A stretch of 64,000 nt of DNA. Origin: Phoronis australis (Eukaryota; Phoronida; Phoronidae). Shown piece by piece: positions 24,084 to 37,054 of the stretch. The translations under genes and the position numbers were made by a program. The notes beneath the pieces were generated by a model. The model saw only the letters and a list, made by a program, of their open reading frames with translations, had not been told where the DNA came from and ran no database searches. The stretch lies in NCBI GenBank assembly GCA_002633005.1, contig NMRA01000441.1, positions 254,809-318,808 of the forward strand, written 5' to 3'. Within the stretch, counting starts at the first letter, position 1; every line of letters begins with the position of its first letter.

Positions 24084-27000
24084 ATAGCCAAAGAAAGTGT
24101 ACCGGTATGCACAAACAATGTGTTCATATTGGCTTCGGTGATGTCTAGACTGTGGACAACAAATCAATTAGGGTAGAATAATTTACCTTGTCCTAGCTCA
24201 ATCAATACCACTAATAGGTAATAGTTTACCTTGTTAACAGCTATTTGCACATTAGGTAATAAATCAAAGCTACTGTACCTGCACTGGTAAAACAACAGGT
24301 ACGAAATCAAAGGGCGCCAAATTAACACCTCTGTTCAGTTAAGGGTTTGGCATTACATAGCGCAAATATCACTGTTGGCCTGTTGACACCTATAACTAAC
24401 TACAAGCAATGAACCACAGGTGCAGTAAAAATTCTTCAGATTGAAACAAAGTAACTTCTAAAATCAGCAATTTTACAATTTTCCTAAGGCTCACTTGAAT
24501 TGCTCTGGATACCAAAAAACACAACAAAATGTTTAGTGACAGTAATATCGGGAAGATTAAAATTTCGTTTCAAATGCATTTTTGTTCAAGCGACAAGAAA
24601 TAAAACGCCACTTGTCCTTCATATTGTGTACCAATCTGAAGACTTTTACGGTATTCGTTCATTAAAAATAACGCTTTATCACAATCAAATTCTGCACTAA
24701 AACAGCAATTTGCATTCACAGCAATGCGTCAACTCTTTGAAAATTTAAAAAAAGAAAACTTTGGCGATTAATTTCGTCTGAAATCAGTGAAATTTTACCC
24801 TACTAAACATGCTTTTCATCCGACTTGGTGCTGCGTCAGATGAGAGGTTGATAACTGGCATTTAACTACGTATAGTTGGTGGCCGTAACACTTACAGTAA
24901 CATTGGCATATAACTTTCAACATTAAGTCACATAACGGTGCTAATTAGCACCACCACCGGTCCACATAAGGACTGATGTGTCTCCCACAACACTAATGAA
25001 ACCAGCGGAACATGGGAAACTAATTAAAGTGGCCACAACTGATAACCTTGACGAATTAGAAATGCTTTAATGACGAGCAACTAGCGTTTTAATTAATCAC
25101 CGTTAAGAGTCTTACATCCTGTCGTGGTTGTGCCAAAAGGTGGCACTTTTTTAATTAGAATCTCTTAGTTTTTCCTGTGACGTAGCCAAGTTATTAGCTA
25201 GAACATAATGTTTACTAGTCTTTTCTCGGCTTAACTGCAAGCCGTAAACATTAAACATTTTTATAATCAACACCGCAAAAATCTAAAGGCTTAGCACAAT
25301 ACTCGAGATTTCTAAGTCAATTTTGTTCTTTATAATACTGCTTTAGGTACTATACCCCAAAGCTTGTATAAACTGCCTTCTGTCAAAAAATATCGACTAA
25401 ACCAGATATTTACGGTAATAAAATTGACCCCAAAACACCTTTTAATCTGAATAAGGCACAAGCTGAGACCAGTTTTATAACGGAACTAAGTGATCTAAAG
25501 CAAACCTTGTTTTTTCTTTACTGAGTGTTCCAATGCCTAGCTCATGAATGACGTCATTGTCACCACAATTTGTGGTTTGGGTGTAAACATAATTTGTAAT
25601 ACCACAGAATACAGTTACTACACACATCACAGGAAAAACATTTGCTGGGTATACTGACAACAACTTTGACGCCAGAAGAATTTTAGGTCATGACCTCAAG
25701 TGACCTACGGCCAAGCGTGAAAATCTGGGACAACACCAAATTACAATCAATCATACTGCACAGTGTGACATGCTCATCAGGCAGTTATAAAGGGGACAGT
25801 CCATAAAAGTACATGATATCTTAAGTCTTCTATTATTTCGCACACTCTAATAACTGCAGCAGCCTGAAATGGTACACAAACGTTTTAATAATTTGTATAT
25901 AGCACCATAATGACTGACACAGCAGGTGTCTATAGAAACAGTAGCAATTTCGTAATTAAGTGTTGATTCTGGGCAAACAACATTTATACAATTCTGGATC
26001 AATTAGAAGAACAGTAATATTGCCTTGCTGACTATTAGCAAACACAGGCAGGTATCAAAATAAAAAAAACAAATCATTAAAACAAAGGAACTCTTTATAA
26101 GGCCTTTCACACCAATATCCTCTCATATTTCTGAAGTGTCAGTAGGTATAAAAGATAATGCCCTTGGTCTTGGACAGAAGATAAAATCGCAAGTAAAATT
26201 TTCTTGTTAACAGGCAGATTTTACAGCGAACCTTGTGAGTACTCCGACGCAGCAAGAAAGGTACGGTAACACTACTTTGTTACTGAAGATATTGGCAGGC
26301 TTCAATGGCAAAAACAAAACATGCGTTATGATTTGATGGTTTGATATTTTATTCAAATATTCACCATTCTACAATTACAAACACTTCATTTCATTTCCTT
26401 TATTTTGAAAACTTTTAAACGATTCTTTATTTTTAAAAAATGTGTGTGTGTACAACCTTTTCCCTTTTGACAACTTCGATGACCAGATCACCAACTAGCA
26501 ATAATTTCTGGGGTCCGTTAGCTACCGAAGCTGAACTGAGTTCAAATAACTTCACGTTTTATGTCAATGCTTCTGTTCCATGGGAGTTATGTCAATCTCA
26601 AAAAAAACAGTAAGAAATTCTAATAATGCAGTCAAGGGGGGCGAAACAAATGACTTGCAGAGACCTCTAGTGTTCACCAGCTTCAACTGCTTCTCTAGAC
26701 TAATCAAACCAAAGCAACGTAAAGTTGTACCATCAAAAGGTACAACACCATGAGCAGAAACGATCATGATAGTTCAAAATCTTAGAGCAGCTGCCTGAAT
26801 AAAGAGCGTTTACTGGTAACCCTCAATTAAAGAGAAACAGTGAGAACCTATAACTGCACATTCAGTGAACGTTTCGACAATAGTTAAACCAAAAGCTCTC
26901 TCCACGTAGTTTCAGAACTTCGTTCATATGGAAACTGTGTGCACCTGACAGGATGCTGAATGAAGAATGCAGTCATGCCAAAACCAATCAGGCACTTGAT

Positions 27001-27854
27001 ACAACTGGCATTATTACAGTTTCAAGAGGTCCTTCAACTTATCACAACAGCTGACCGGCCAGGCCACACCAGAAGTTTTTACACCACTGCATGATACCAG
27101 ATAAAATGTTAGCAGGGAGAGGGGTGCAGACTTCTAGTGAGTACTGAAGTAACCCAGTTTTACCAGTGAAGGAATTGTTGTAAGGTTTTACAATTAGACA
27201 AAATGGACTTCAAACAGTAAATAGCATCACGTAGCCATAAGGCAGAAAGAGTATGATTACCATAAACTAATACCGTGGAATACTACTTCAACAAGAACAA
27301 ACACCAATGAGGACATTTGAAATTAAAACAGCGAGCAAAATCAATAATCTCACTTGGACTCGAGCCAACTAATTTAAATGCTATATGAGGACATCCAAAT
27401 CAAATGATACTGGTCAAGCAAACATCAACACTGAGGCAAATCCCAGAGTATTATTTTAAGTGCATTTAAACGGTAAAGACACAGGCCTCGATTTCAGTGA
27501 ATGTCTGGCAGACCACGAAGAGAATTTACAACTAAACGTACAACCACAAAACCCAACAGATGCTGTTGTTTTGTAGCTCTGGTCAAAGCTAATAACTTTA
27601 AGAAGTCTATTCCATCCAACAATCCTGAAAATGCGTTTTTTCGGCCACATAACCGACGACCAAGAATGACCTTTTGACCTTAACAAGAGATAACTCCATA
27701 CAACCCAAAACATACAATGCGAATATTTCAGCACCTAAAAATGTTTTTTTTGGTCAGCAAGAATGTTACGAGTAAAAAATAGTGAGTGTGTTTACGAGCC
27801 ACTCAGTAACTACAGCATATATAGCAGGTTTCAAAAATCGAGATTAAAGAGGGT

Positions 27855-27918
27855 TGATTTTTAGAAAAGCCTTTGATACCATTGATCAACTAGGAAATTC
27901 ATGGCAATTCTGAAACTT
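27855..27918 (+). pseudogene. LINE reverse-transcriptase scrap (FRKAFDTIDQL)
   Basis: The frame around 27864-27900 reads FRKAFDTIDQLG, matching the conserved LDFRKAFDTVDH block (RT domain, metal-binding Asp region) of CR1/Jockey-like non-LTR retrotransposons. An extra T breaks the frame just before it, and a stop follows after NSWQF. No more of the polymerase was recognised. Confidence 0.45.
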
Positions 27919-29256
27919 TATCGCCAACTCTTCAACAATACAATGCCTCACTATGGAACACATTTCCAGTTACTGTACTTCTTTTTGTGCTCAGATCCTG
28001 TTCTTCAAAATATGTATTGAATAACGCTTAGACATGCGAACACTGAGCCCAAAAGCAGAAGTTAGGATGTGGTTCAACTTCATTTTCTTCTCCAAACAAA
28101 TGTCTCAAAATCTAACTTTCGAAGAATCAGAAATACATGAAGAAATCGTACAGGAAATATTTTGATTGACACAAAAATCTTAATTTAATAAAATTACTCC
28201 ATTTCAGTCAACCTTTCCATAATGTAATGATCAACAGAAAGTCGTAAAATAAAGTGTCTAAGAAGAACAATAACATTATGTTCACCAGAACAAGGACTCT
28301 ATAGTGATCAACCGCCATGTAAGCTAGGATCTTACATGACCAGTATCCTGAAGAAATCAATAAATAATGCCAGAGGTTAGGATCAGCAGGCAAGGATTAA
28401 AGTATCATTAACAATGCGTGATACGCTAACGAGGAACCAAAGTACAGTGGATTAATTAATCAAAGGGCTATGGTACATAATTATGAACCGAATAGAAACT
28501 GTTTCGTCACATCTGATGGAATTCAGTTACATACTAGTAGTGGACAATATTGCATGCATTCAAAATGGTGCCAGTGACTGAAGTAAGTAAATCAGGTTAT
28601 ATATCAGGTTATTCTGGTTAAGTTTTTCTCTTTTTTAATTTCAGAACACAAAAGGGCAGTAAAGAGAAATTTTGTTGCATCACATTCTTCAACAAAATTT
28701 AGTTCAAGTTGTAGAACACAGGTGTCCTCAAACAAGAAGTCAGGAATGACAGAAAATGAAAATTGAAAGATAGAAAATGACAACTTATTTTGGAAATTAT
28801 TTTTGAATGAATTTGAAGAAGTTAACAGCATTTTGACAGAGTAACTGGACAGGTGAAGAAAGGACTTGAAAACTGACTTGATACTTTTGCATTTCAACAA
28901 AAAAGGCCCATTGCAATTATGCTGGAGGTATGGCACTACTGTGTGACTCATCCATCGATGTTACGCACATTATTCAATATTTCATTCGGTTCTTAATAAA
29001 GCATGACGAGTGGCTATAATCAGCAAAATTAGCAAGAAAATGGAAACGTTACCACACAAAGAAACACGTGTTTGGCAAAATGCCAACATCTACGGCATTT
29101 CACAAAGAAAGGAAAAGTGCCATTTGCTATAAGCAATGCTGACCTTAAATAATAAGGCTAGTTTGAATTTATGAATAATTCATGTTGGGCAAGCAGATGT
29201 TGTATAGCAGTAGTCACAGTGATTTGGAACTTGTTTAACATCAGGCGTATTTTCTC

Positions 29257-29331
29257 AAATGCAGCCTGTATGCAAATGCAGCCTGCGTTCAAATGTAGCC
29301 TGTATGCAAATGCAGCCTGTATGCTTTTTCG
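29257..29331. repeat. Short tandem repeat, about 4 units of 17-18 bp
   Basis: Repeats of CAAATGCAGCCTGTATG with small changes. Frames through it are open on both strands, which explains the apparent Cys/Gln-rich peptides. Confidence 0.75.
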
Positions 29332-32275
29332 CCGTGTTACTTTTCAATGAAAAAATAGTCTTGTTGATCGTAGTGACAGATACAGTAATTCTCTCGTTAT
29401 TTCGCACAAAAATAATAGTCAAATTATCGTTTTTCCAGTTAGTCAAAGTCTGATAACTTCACTTCAAATAATGGAAATTTTCCAAAATTTCTTTAACATC
29501 ATCTACACCATACAAACCACACTAGCAATGGACTAAAATTTTGTTGATCAATAGTAGAGAAATTTGACAAAATAGAATTTCATTTGTCGGCCCCAATATG
29601 TACTAAATACCGTAAGTGAAAAACTATGGGACTGCCAAGCAAGCAGACATGAAATTTGCAAAGAGACAATCCAACGGAATGATTAAGGAAGTTAACTTAA
29701 AGGAAACAACCATTGAATGAAGTTCTAGGTGAATTTTCAGCGGATGAACTTTATCCCTCATAACAAGACACCACAAGGCATTTCAATTAGAGACTGGTGA
29801 CTCATAAAGGTGCACACAAACATATGGTCTCATTATTTGAAATAATTGAAGACTACTAAGGCAAGATATGATAATGGTTCAAGCAAGAAGTCTTGATGTG
29901 CTTGCAAGGTTGCCCCTAGACAGTTACAAGATAACACTCAGTTGTTATCATCTGCATTCTGTTGTGTCTGGCCTGTAAAGACATGAGGAAAAACAGTAAT
30001 ATGTAAACAGATGAGAATCATGTACCCAAAGGCTTTACTGACATGTAATAAGTACTGTAAAACATGGTATGCAGATAGTATGTGCATACCATGGCCCTAT
30101 ATTCCAGTATAGTCTGACATTCGAATATAAATTTCTGGTATAATCTTCGAAGTAGGGTTCATTCTGACATGAACAAAAGTATTAATTTGAATATGAAATT
30201 CACAGCATGGCAAATAAACAATGTGTTGACTTGTTCTTTCTATTATTCAATATTTTCAAGGTACGGTTTAGCTCAAGCAATTTTCTATTAACTAATTGAT
30301 AGTATTTAGAATATGGATCACCTTGAGGAACTCGAAACTCATGAGGCTAAGTTAAGTAGAGCATGGAAGTTCAAAAATATAATTGTTTAGAAGTGGGTGG
30401 GCACGTACTACGGTTGATCAGGTTATAAGGCCAGGAGACTGCATTGACTTCTTGTCCCAGAGTCAAACAAAATACTGCAGGGACGTAGACAATGTAGTAA
30501 GAAGTTTAGGATCAGTGATTGTGCACAACAGTTTATAAACCTGGTTTTTAAGCAGCACCTTTGTATAGTTTTACTGTGATTTGAATTGAAAATGAAAAGG
30601 AATCCTGATTATATCAGAGAAGACCTCATTTGATTTTTGTTTTCAGCGAGTTAAACAAGGAAAAATGCAACTGTAACGGTTTTAAAACTCCATCACGTTT
30701 AATCACATGCGATGTAAAAAGGCCCTTCCATAAGTCAGTCTCCTATGCCGCCCGCTGAGAAGTACCTCCTGGTACAGCGGGGTGGCAATATTAGTCACTG
30801 GTTCCACACAGTCAGTCCTCATTACTTCTCGAAGCTTTCCCGTTAAGTTGATTTTCAAACTACATTGAAATGCCAACAAAAAGCAGACCAGCAAACCATA
30901 CAGGCATGAAGAAAACGAGCTCATTATAACATTCCATTGTTCAGAAAAACACTTGTTTTCACAAATTACTCTGTATAAAGCCTAAGTACAATAACTGTCT
31001 CATGACTAGACAAATCTAGACAAAATCACGTGCTGGAGTAATCCCGTGAAGTCTTGCCTTTTAGCAAGGTCCCAACGAGGTCCTAACGTTGTTGAACTCT
31101 ACCCAGATTTCTCCATGAGGTCCAAAGGTCAAGGTCATCATCACAAACCAGACAGGTTCAGCCCAGTAGCTTTGCAAATGGCCACCAATGGTCTTTGTAA
31201 ACTTCAGGGAATGAAACCATTACCATTTGTCTGGCTGGCAAGTGAAGATAATAAAAATGGATAAGGTCCTGGGGTGTTGCCAAGGCAATAGAAACTGGTA
31301 GCAACCCACAAAGATTTTAATTCAAAGCATCGGTTGTCGAGCCAGCCAAATTTGGATGCACCTTAAAATCTGCTGGGCGGTATCATGTGTCATTCAACAA
31401 TTATTAACTATATCTTCCTGTTTGGAACGAAAAACGTGATAATTGAATTTAGAAGGTATGGAGAATGTGAGGGAGGCTAAATAACATTATAACAAAATGG
31501 ACGGCTCACTGGAATTTAACAGGAAATAGACATTTAAGAACAAAATCGTTACGGCAACGTATGATGATTCTGTACTTGTTTCATGATAAGTAATTACCAA
31601 AATTGACATTTTTCCATTTTACAAAGACTGATTACCTCGTTGCAAGTAACAGAAGTATTATGTTGTTTTATGACATCTATACAGCCTAACCCATGCTAGT
31701 AATCAACCAAACAATTTTTAATCTTAAGTTTTGTGGACAAATTTGATTATGAAAATTTTATTCATCGAACATACTTTGCGCTAAATAGATAAAGAATTAC
31801 CACTAACTAACTCTTCCAGGGCAAGACATTTTTGACCATGTCATCTGAACAAACTCTGCATTTAGAGACACTAACCAAAGAAACCGTGACAATCAAATTG
31901 TTACCCTAGTTACGTAAGTGCACTAATTAATATCCTGACATTAAATTCAGCCACCTAATTAAACAGGTTTACATAGACCTATTGACCCCAAGATCCTACA
32001 ATAGGTACACTGACACACGGGTCAATACTGGGTGGACTTCCCTCAGTGACTTCCTGAGGATGTCTACTTGAGACATCCAGTCTAGATCGATCGTCAATTG
32101 ACTCCAGAATCTCATCCGGTTAACAGTGTCACGCTGCTGCCTATTCCGTTAGATGAACGAAATTTTCCAAGCTTAGCAAAGAGCTGACATGCCGTAAATA
32201 AAATAGTCTAGCCTGTATATGATTTGACACCAGGGTGACACTCAAAAGTCCTGTTTACCATAGCAGATATTGTTA

Positions 32276-32742
32276 GCTGTGACACGGGGCTAAGTGACAC
32301 AGCACAAAGCAAGTGACACAGCGCAAAGTGACACAGCGCAAGATCGATGTCGTGTCAAACCAACTCAGAAACGGTGGCTAGCTGAAAGTTGTAGACAGGA
32401 AAAGGAATGTGCATACTCGAGGTTACACATGGTGGGATTTGCAGTTGTTGAGAAAGAAAATGGTGCAAGTTTTTATTCAGAGGCAACAACTGAACTAAAT
32501 GTCTGAAAAGTAAAGGAAGCCAGGCAGAGATTGGTGCGAAAATGGTCGCCTGTATGTACGCAACTGTGCAAGTGTAGCTAACACGATTGTATCCGCCTTG
32601 TCCCAGTTTCATGTTCAGAGAGGTATAGTTGACCAGATGATCAGCGCAAGACTTGCTCTGCCTCAAAAGACAAAATTGATACCGCGGAGACAACTCACTC
32701 GGTGCCAACTTCAGTGTCAATTCGCTCTGTGTCAGCTGGTCC
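32276..32742. mobile_element. Short element with GTGACAC-rich inverted ends, copy 2
   Basis: The left side has AGCTGTGACACGGGGCTAAG and a run of tandem GTGACACAGCGCAAA units (about 32300-32341). The right side, read on the minus strand, is AGCTGACACAGAGCGAATTG. The ends are thus inverted relative to each other and related to 20178-20592. No transposase. Confidence 0.5.
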
Positions 32743-33464
32743 GTTTAAGTTTTGTAGTGTAAATAGGAGTGCTCAAAACAAAGGCCAAGAGAGACAACCT
32801 GTCCAGATGCCTCACGTGACTTATCTATTGGCTAGCTAAAATGGTAACCTCTTCCTCATCGTGTAGGAAATGCGTGATTTTGAGAGGTCCGATATTGAGC
32901 ACGCTAAAAAAGTTAATGTTCGTCAGACACATAAATAGAAAATAAGATGGAAAGACGAGTGTTAAGGTTCCATCAAATGTGACTGAAATGAATTCTGTGT
33001 TAATAGATTTTAGACACAACCTTTTCAGAAGAGTAAATTGCAGGGAGTCAAATACTACCAAATCGACGTAGAAATAAAAGAGAATACGGCAATTTGGTCA
33101 CATAATTTCGAGAGCGAGAAACTGGTTGAATGCATGAAGTAACTTGGTGAATTAACATAGCATCACGCATCCGGAAAATTGAGAAAACGTGTAAAAACAC
33201 TCGCACTGTAATTAAAAACCCATCCATCCATCAAGTCAGGTAATGACACCAAGAGAACAGTAGAATGACTATTCACCGTATCTTCTAAGCCAAAATCTGT
33301 AAAGAAAACATGGCATTAGGCTTGTCCATTTTTGAAAAAAGTGCAGCCAACTCCGACTCAGATCAAATGGTTGAAATGCATATCGTAATTGTGTTTTTTT
33401 TTTGAAAAAGCATTAATCCACCACTGAACTAGTTACCTAAACCAAACTGTCCACAATCTGGGGG

Positions 33465-34036
33465 ACGGGGGGGGGGGGGGGGGGAAANNNNNNNNNNNNN
33501 NNNNNNNNNNNNNNNNNNNNNNNNNNNNNNNNNNNNNNNNNNNNNNNNNNNNNNNNNNNNNNNNNNNNNNNNNNNNNNNNNNNNNNNNNNNNNNNNNNNN
33601 NNNNNNNNNNNNNNNNNNNNNNNNNNNNNNNNNNNNNNNNNNNNNNNNNNNNNNNNNNNNNNNNNNNNNNNNNNNNNNNNNNNNNNNNNNNNNNNNNNNN
33701 NNNNNNNNNNNNNNNNNNNNNNNNNNNNNNNNNNNNNNNNNNNNNNNNNNNNNNNNNNNNNNNNNNNNNNNNNNNNNNNNNNNNNNNNNNNNNNNNNNNN
33801 NNNNNNNNNNNNNNNNNNNNNNNNNNNNNNNNNNNNNNNNNNNNNNNNNNNNNNNNNNNNNNNNNNNNNNNNNNNNNNNNNNNNNNNNNNNNNNNNNNNN
33901 NNNNNNNNNNNNNNNNNNNNNNNNNNNNNNNNNNNNNNNNNNNNNNNNNNNNNNNNNNNNNNNNNNNNNNNNNNNNNNNNNNNNNNNNNNNNNNNNNNNN
34001 NNNNNNNNNNNNNNNNNNNNNNNNNNNNNNNNNNNN
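33465..34036. other. Poly-G run and assembly gap
   Basis: About 20 consecutive G's are followed by 549 N's (33488-34036). The G-run is a common place for sequencing to fail, so it may be real or extended by error. Nothing can be said about the content. Confidence 0.95.
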
Positions 34037-35363
34037 CTCAAAAGGCCTATACTGGTAGTAACAGGCACCCTGCATGTTCAACCCTAGCACATTTGAGACT
34101 ATCATGACATCATGTCATCTTTGCTCAGTAAATCATCTAACATCATAAGCAGGTGGACCTGTATGCTACAGCTGATAAGGCCACTTGTGTGTTGCTATCA
34201 AGAGTTCAGTGTATCTTCACAAGACAAGCATTGCATAATATTGAAGAGCTATACATTTAGAAGGTTGTTGGGCAAAACATAATCAAAAACTTCTGAAATG
34301 GTGAGAATCAATTAGATGGCTGGACTCTTTAGCTGGTGAAATCCAGTGCCTATGCAGCAAAATCCTGCGACTGGATCTATACGTGTTCCTACATTTCTAA
34401 ATTCAACGGATGGGTTCCAAACATTCAGATAATATACATGGACCACTAGTAACAGTTGACTGACCACTGACCCATTCATGAGTCATCAGTAGTGTAAAGT
34501 AGATTGGCAAAAATTTGTGCAACCAATGACAACATTTTGTAGCGATTTTTTTCTGAAAGTAAATACAGTGCAGAACGAAAGCAACAACGAATCGAATTGC
34601 CAAGGGCAAGTTTCATTCATGAGCTCTGCTTCGTGGGTTATACTTATGGGAGTACCAGTGCCAAGCATCAATGTTTATAACACAGGAAACAAAGCCCTGT
34701 AAATTGGAATTGGACCAAAAATGAGGCTGGCTCTGTTTGCAGGGCATGTTCCTTGTTCCGTTTATTATTTCTAGGTCAGATTCCAACAACTGTGCAAATA
34801 CAAATACACTGGGCTCAATTTTCGATTGGGCTATCAATGACAGAGTGCAGCGTTTGTAGTGCGTCCACAGGCGATAAGAGAGAATCCACCTGTGCAAAAA
34901 AAACCACCGAATAGGGAATTAGAGGTCTGTTTCATGCAAGTGGCCTAAGACTTAAACAGAAATTATTTTGGTCTTACATTCCCACTTCACAGTTGTGGAA
35001 TAAATGGTTAGCCAAGTAACTATGAGAGCGTCGCAGTTTAGAACACGTAGAAAATAAATCTGAAACTAAATAAAGCGATCCAGATCCTCTTAAGGATACT
35101 AATGTTTCACGAAATGTAGAATATAAATAGGTAAATAAAACAACAAGAATGGATCAACTGAAATTTTCGGATATAATAACGTCCTTCGTCAACAGAAACA
35201 GAAATAAAGTAAAATCAAACACTATATGGCAATTGGCATTTAAGATGTGGCGTAATGAATATGATACACTGTCGCGGAAATAGTTAAATGATATATTTTA
35301 AGAAGTTTTTATACCACAATATTAGCTTCGAATGGCAGATACAACCATGTAATAACCCATAAA

Positions 35364-35407
35364 GTTATCTCACTAGTGAGATAACATTATCTCACTAGTG
35401 AGATAAC
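35364..35407. repeat. Two tandem copies of a 20-bp perfect palindrome
   Basis: TTATCTCACTAGTGAGATAA occurs at 35365-35384 and again at 35387-35406, centre-to-centre 22 bases. Each copy is self-complementary, so the pair can also fold into one long stem. It sits inside the foldback element, next to the tRNA-like segment. Confidence 0.95.
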
Positions 35408-35410
35408 AAT

Positions 35411-35482
35411 TTGGCGGGAAACTCGAAACCGGGCCTCAAGAGTTTCGAGTCGCCGACTTTACCACTACACCACTCAGCGGCT
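35411..35482 (-). repeat. tRNA-like segment (SINE-head-like)
   Basis: On the minus strand, about ten bases in, TGGTGTAGTGG fits the pol III A box (TRGCNNAGTGG). About 40 bases later GGTTTCGAGTTTC resembles the B box (GGTTCGANNCC). The spacing is that of a tRNA. The two ends do not pair into a proper acceptor stem, so this is a tRNA relic or SINE head and not a functional tRNA gene. Confidence 0.45.
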
Positions 35483-36061
35483 GACGTCATCGAACGTGAA
35501 AATAGAATACTTAAATGACCACGCGCAACAATCGCATGTTCAGCAAAGGGGATTGCACCGACAATTATACGCTATGAAAAATAAGACGCATAATTTCCAT
35601 AAAAACAGTATTTTAATTCAGTGAAATTTTTCTCTCGTGTTCTCTCACTTGTAAATCACCGATCTCCAATTTGAATGCGGGTATCTTGTCGTTGGGATCC
35701 TTTGACTTGAGCATTATAGTCAGTTACTAGTGTTAACCTACTTTAGCAGACGATATTTTCCTGGTCGAAGCTTAGCGTGATAAAATGTGTAGTAAGCTAT
35801 AATAGTTACTAAACCTTAATTTATAGCTTCACTTTATTTCTGTTTTGTTTTATTTTTCAATTGGTTTTGAGTAAAAGCATTATTTGACAAAAAAGCTCCG
35901 CTTTTCCTAAAAGGTCACGACCTCCGACCCCGGGCCTCTGACATAGAAAGTAGTTACAAAGCCGAGGCAAGTCGAGAAAGGTAGATCGATTCATTGCAAT
36001 GTTTCTCGTTCAGTACCTGGTATAAATAGATTATTACATGTTCTCAGTCGTTACTCCCCTT

Positions 36062-36160
36062 ATCTAGAGCCCTCGTGGATTTTGTAGAATTATCACCCTC
36101 GGGGCTAACGCCCCTCGGCAATAATTCTCCAAAATCCACTCGGGCTCTGGATAACCGGGG
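36062..36160. repeat. Long near-perfect hairpin
   Basis: Arms of about 44 bases (AGAGCCC - GTGGATTTTG - AGAATTAT - GGGGC and its complement) flank a loop of only a few bases (TAAC). About four in five positions pair. It is GC-richer than its surroundings and lies within the foldback element. Confidence 0.85.
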
Positions 36161-37054
36161 ATAATGACTTCGCCATGTAATAATCTATATTTATGTACTT
36201 CTTAAATTATATCATTTAATTATTTCCACAACTCATTGCACCAGATATTAAATGTCAATTGTCACAGTGTTTGATTTTACTTTACTTCTGTTTCTGTTGA
36301 CGAAGGACATAATTATATCCGAAAATTTCAGTTGATCTATTCTTGTTATTTTATTTACCAATAAATATTCTGCAGTTTAGAAAAAATCTATAGAACCATT
36401 TCACTAATTAGCAGTAATGTGTATATTCTGACCCTTGCACTTTTGCTCAAGTAAGATTAATAATTGTGTAGAGTGCAAGAACTGACATAAATCTTAGATG
36501 ACTTTTCATGAAACAGACCCTCGCACGTTAGAAAAATATCATTAAATTATGACTCATCCAGATCTCATTAGTAAGATGAACCTGAAAGTCCAGGTTAATT
36601 AACAAATGTTAACACTCAAAAACATTTAACATACAGCCTAGGGTGTTAGTTTCCTGAAAAGATTACAACAGTACTGAATCACTAACAGAGATAAATTTCC
36701 GTCAAAACTGGGAAGTTAGAAGGTATTTTATGAATTCAAAGACATGAAATAAAACAAAATGATAACTAACGAACGATGTAAATCAAGAAAATAATACCAA
36801 TTCCAAGTACTGCCTCTTTTAGAGCATTCAGCACAAACTTCATTGTGATAAATGCATGGTTACAGGTCAGACTAAAAAGATCGGTCAGTTTAATAAGAGA
36901 ACAGGTCTCAGATTGCATCAAAGGTTTAATGACAATAACTAGAAGCATCCTATCTCATTCAACAAAACTTCTTTCAATAAATGTAAGTATGCCTATCTAT
37001 TCAGATTTAAAGGTTAAGCCCTCTGTTGAAATCTAAAATTCTACCAGGCATTCA

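Larger units (their letters stand above)
35130..36361. mobile_element. 1.2-kb foldback element with about 190-bp terminal inverted repeats
   Basis: The left arm (about 35130-35320) and right arm (about 36170-36361, reversed) share GGTAAATAAAA-AACAAGAAT, then GATCAACTGAAATTTTCGGA, TATAAT and GTCCTTCGTCAACAGAAACA, then GTAAAATCAAACACT and AATTAAATGATATA, at roughly 80 percent identity. The interior holds twin palindromes, a tRNA-like segment and a long hairpin, listed separately. No protein is encoded, so movement would depend on an outside enzyme. Confidence 0.8.
34921..36522. mobile_element. Outer TIR element containing a nested foldback element
   Basis: The left end AGAGGTCTGTTTCATGCAAG, followed by CTAAGACTTA, is mirrored at 36484-36522 (minus strand GAGGGTCTGTTTCATGAAAA, then CTAAGATTTATG). 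The ends are therefore inverted repeats of about 38 bases. Between them lies a second, independent inverted-repeat element (35130-36361). Target duplication is not clear. Confidence 0.55.

Noticed and set aside
33433-34105. 211- and 222-codon minus-strand frames
   Set aside because: Almost entirely N's; the remainder is poly-G read as prolines.
35411-35482. Functional tRNA gene
   Set aside because: A and B box likeness is present, but the acceptor stem does not pair and it lies inside a foldback element.
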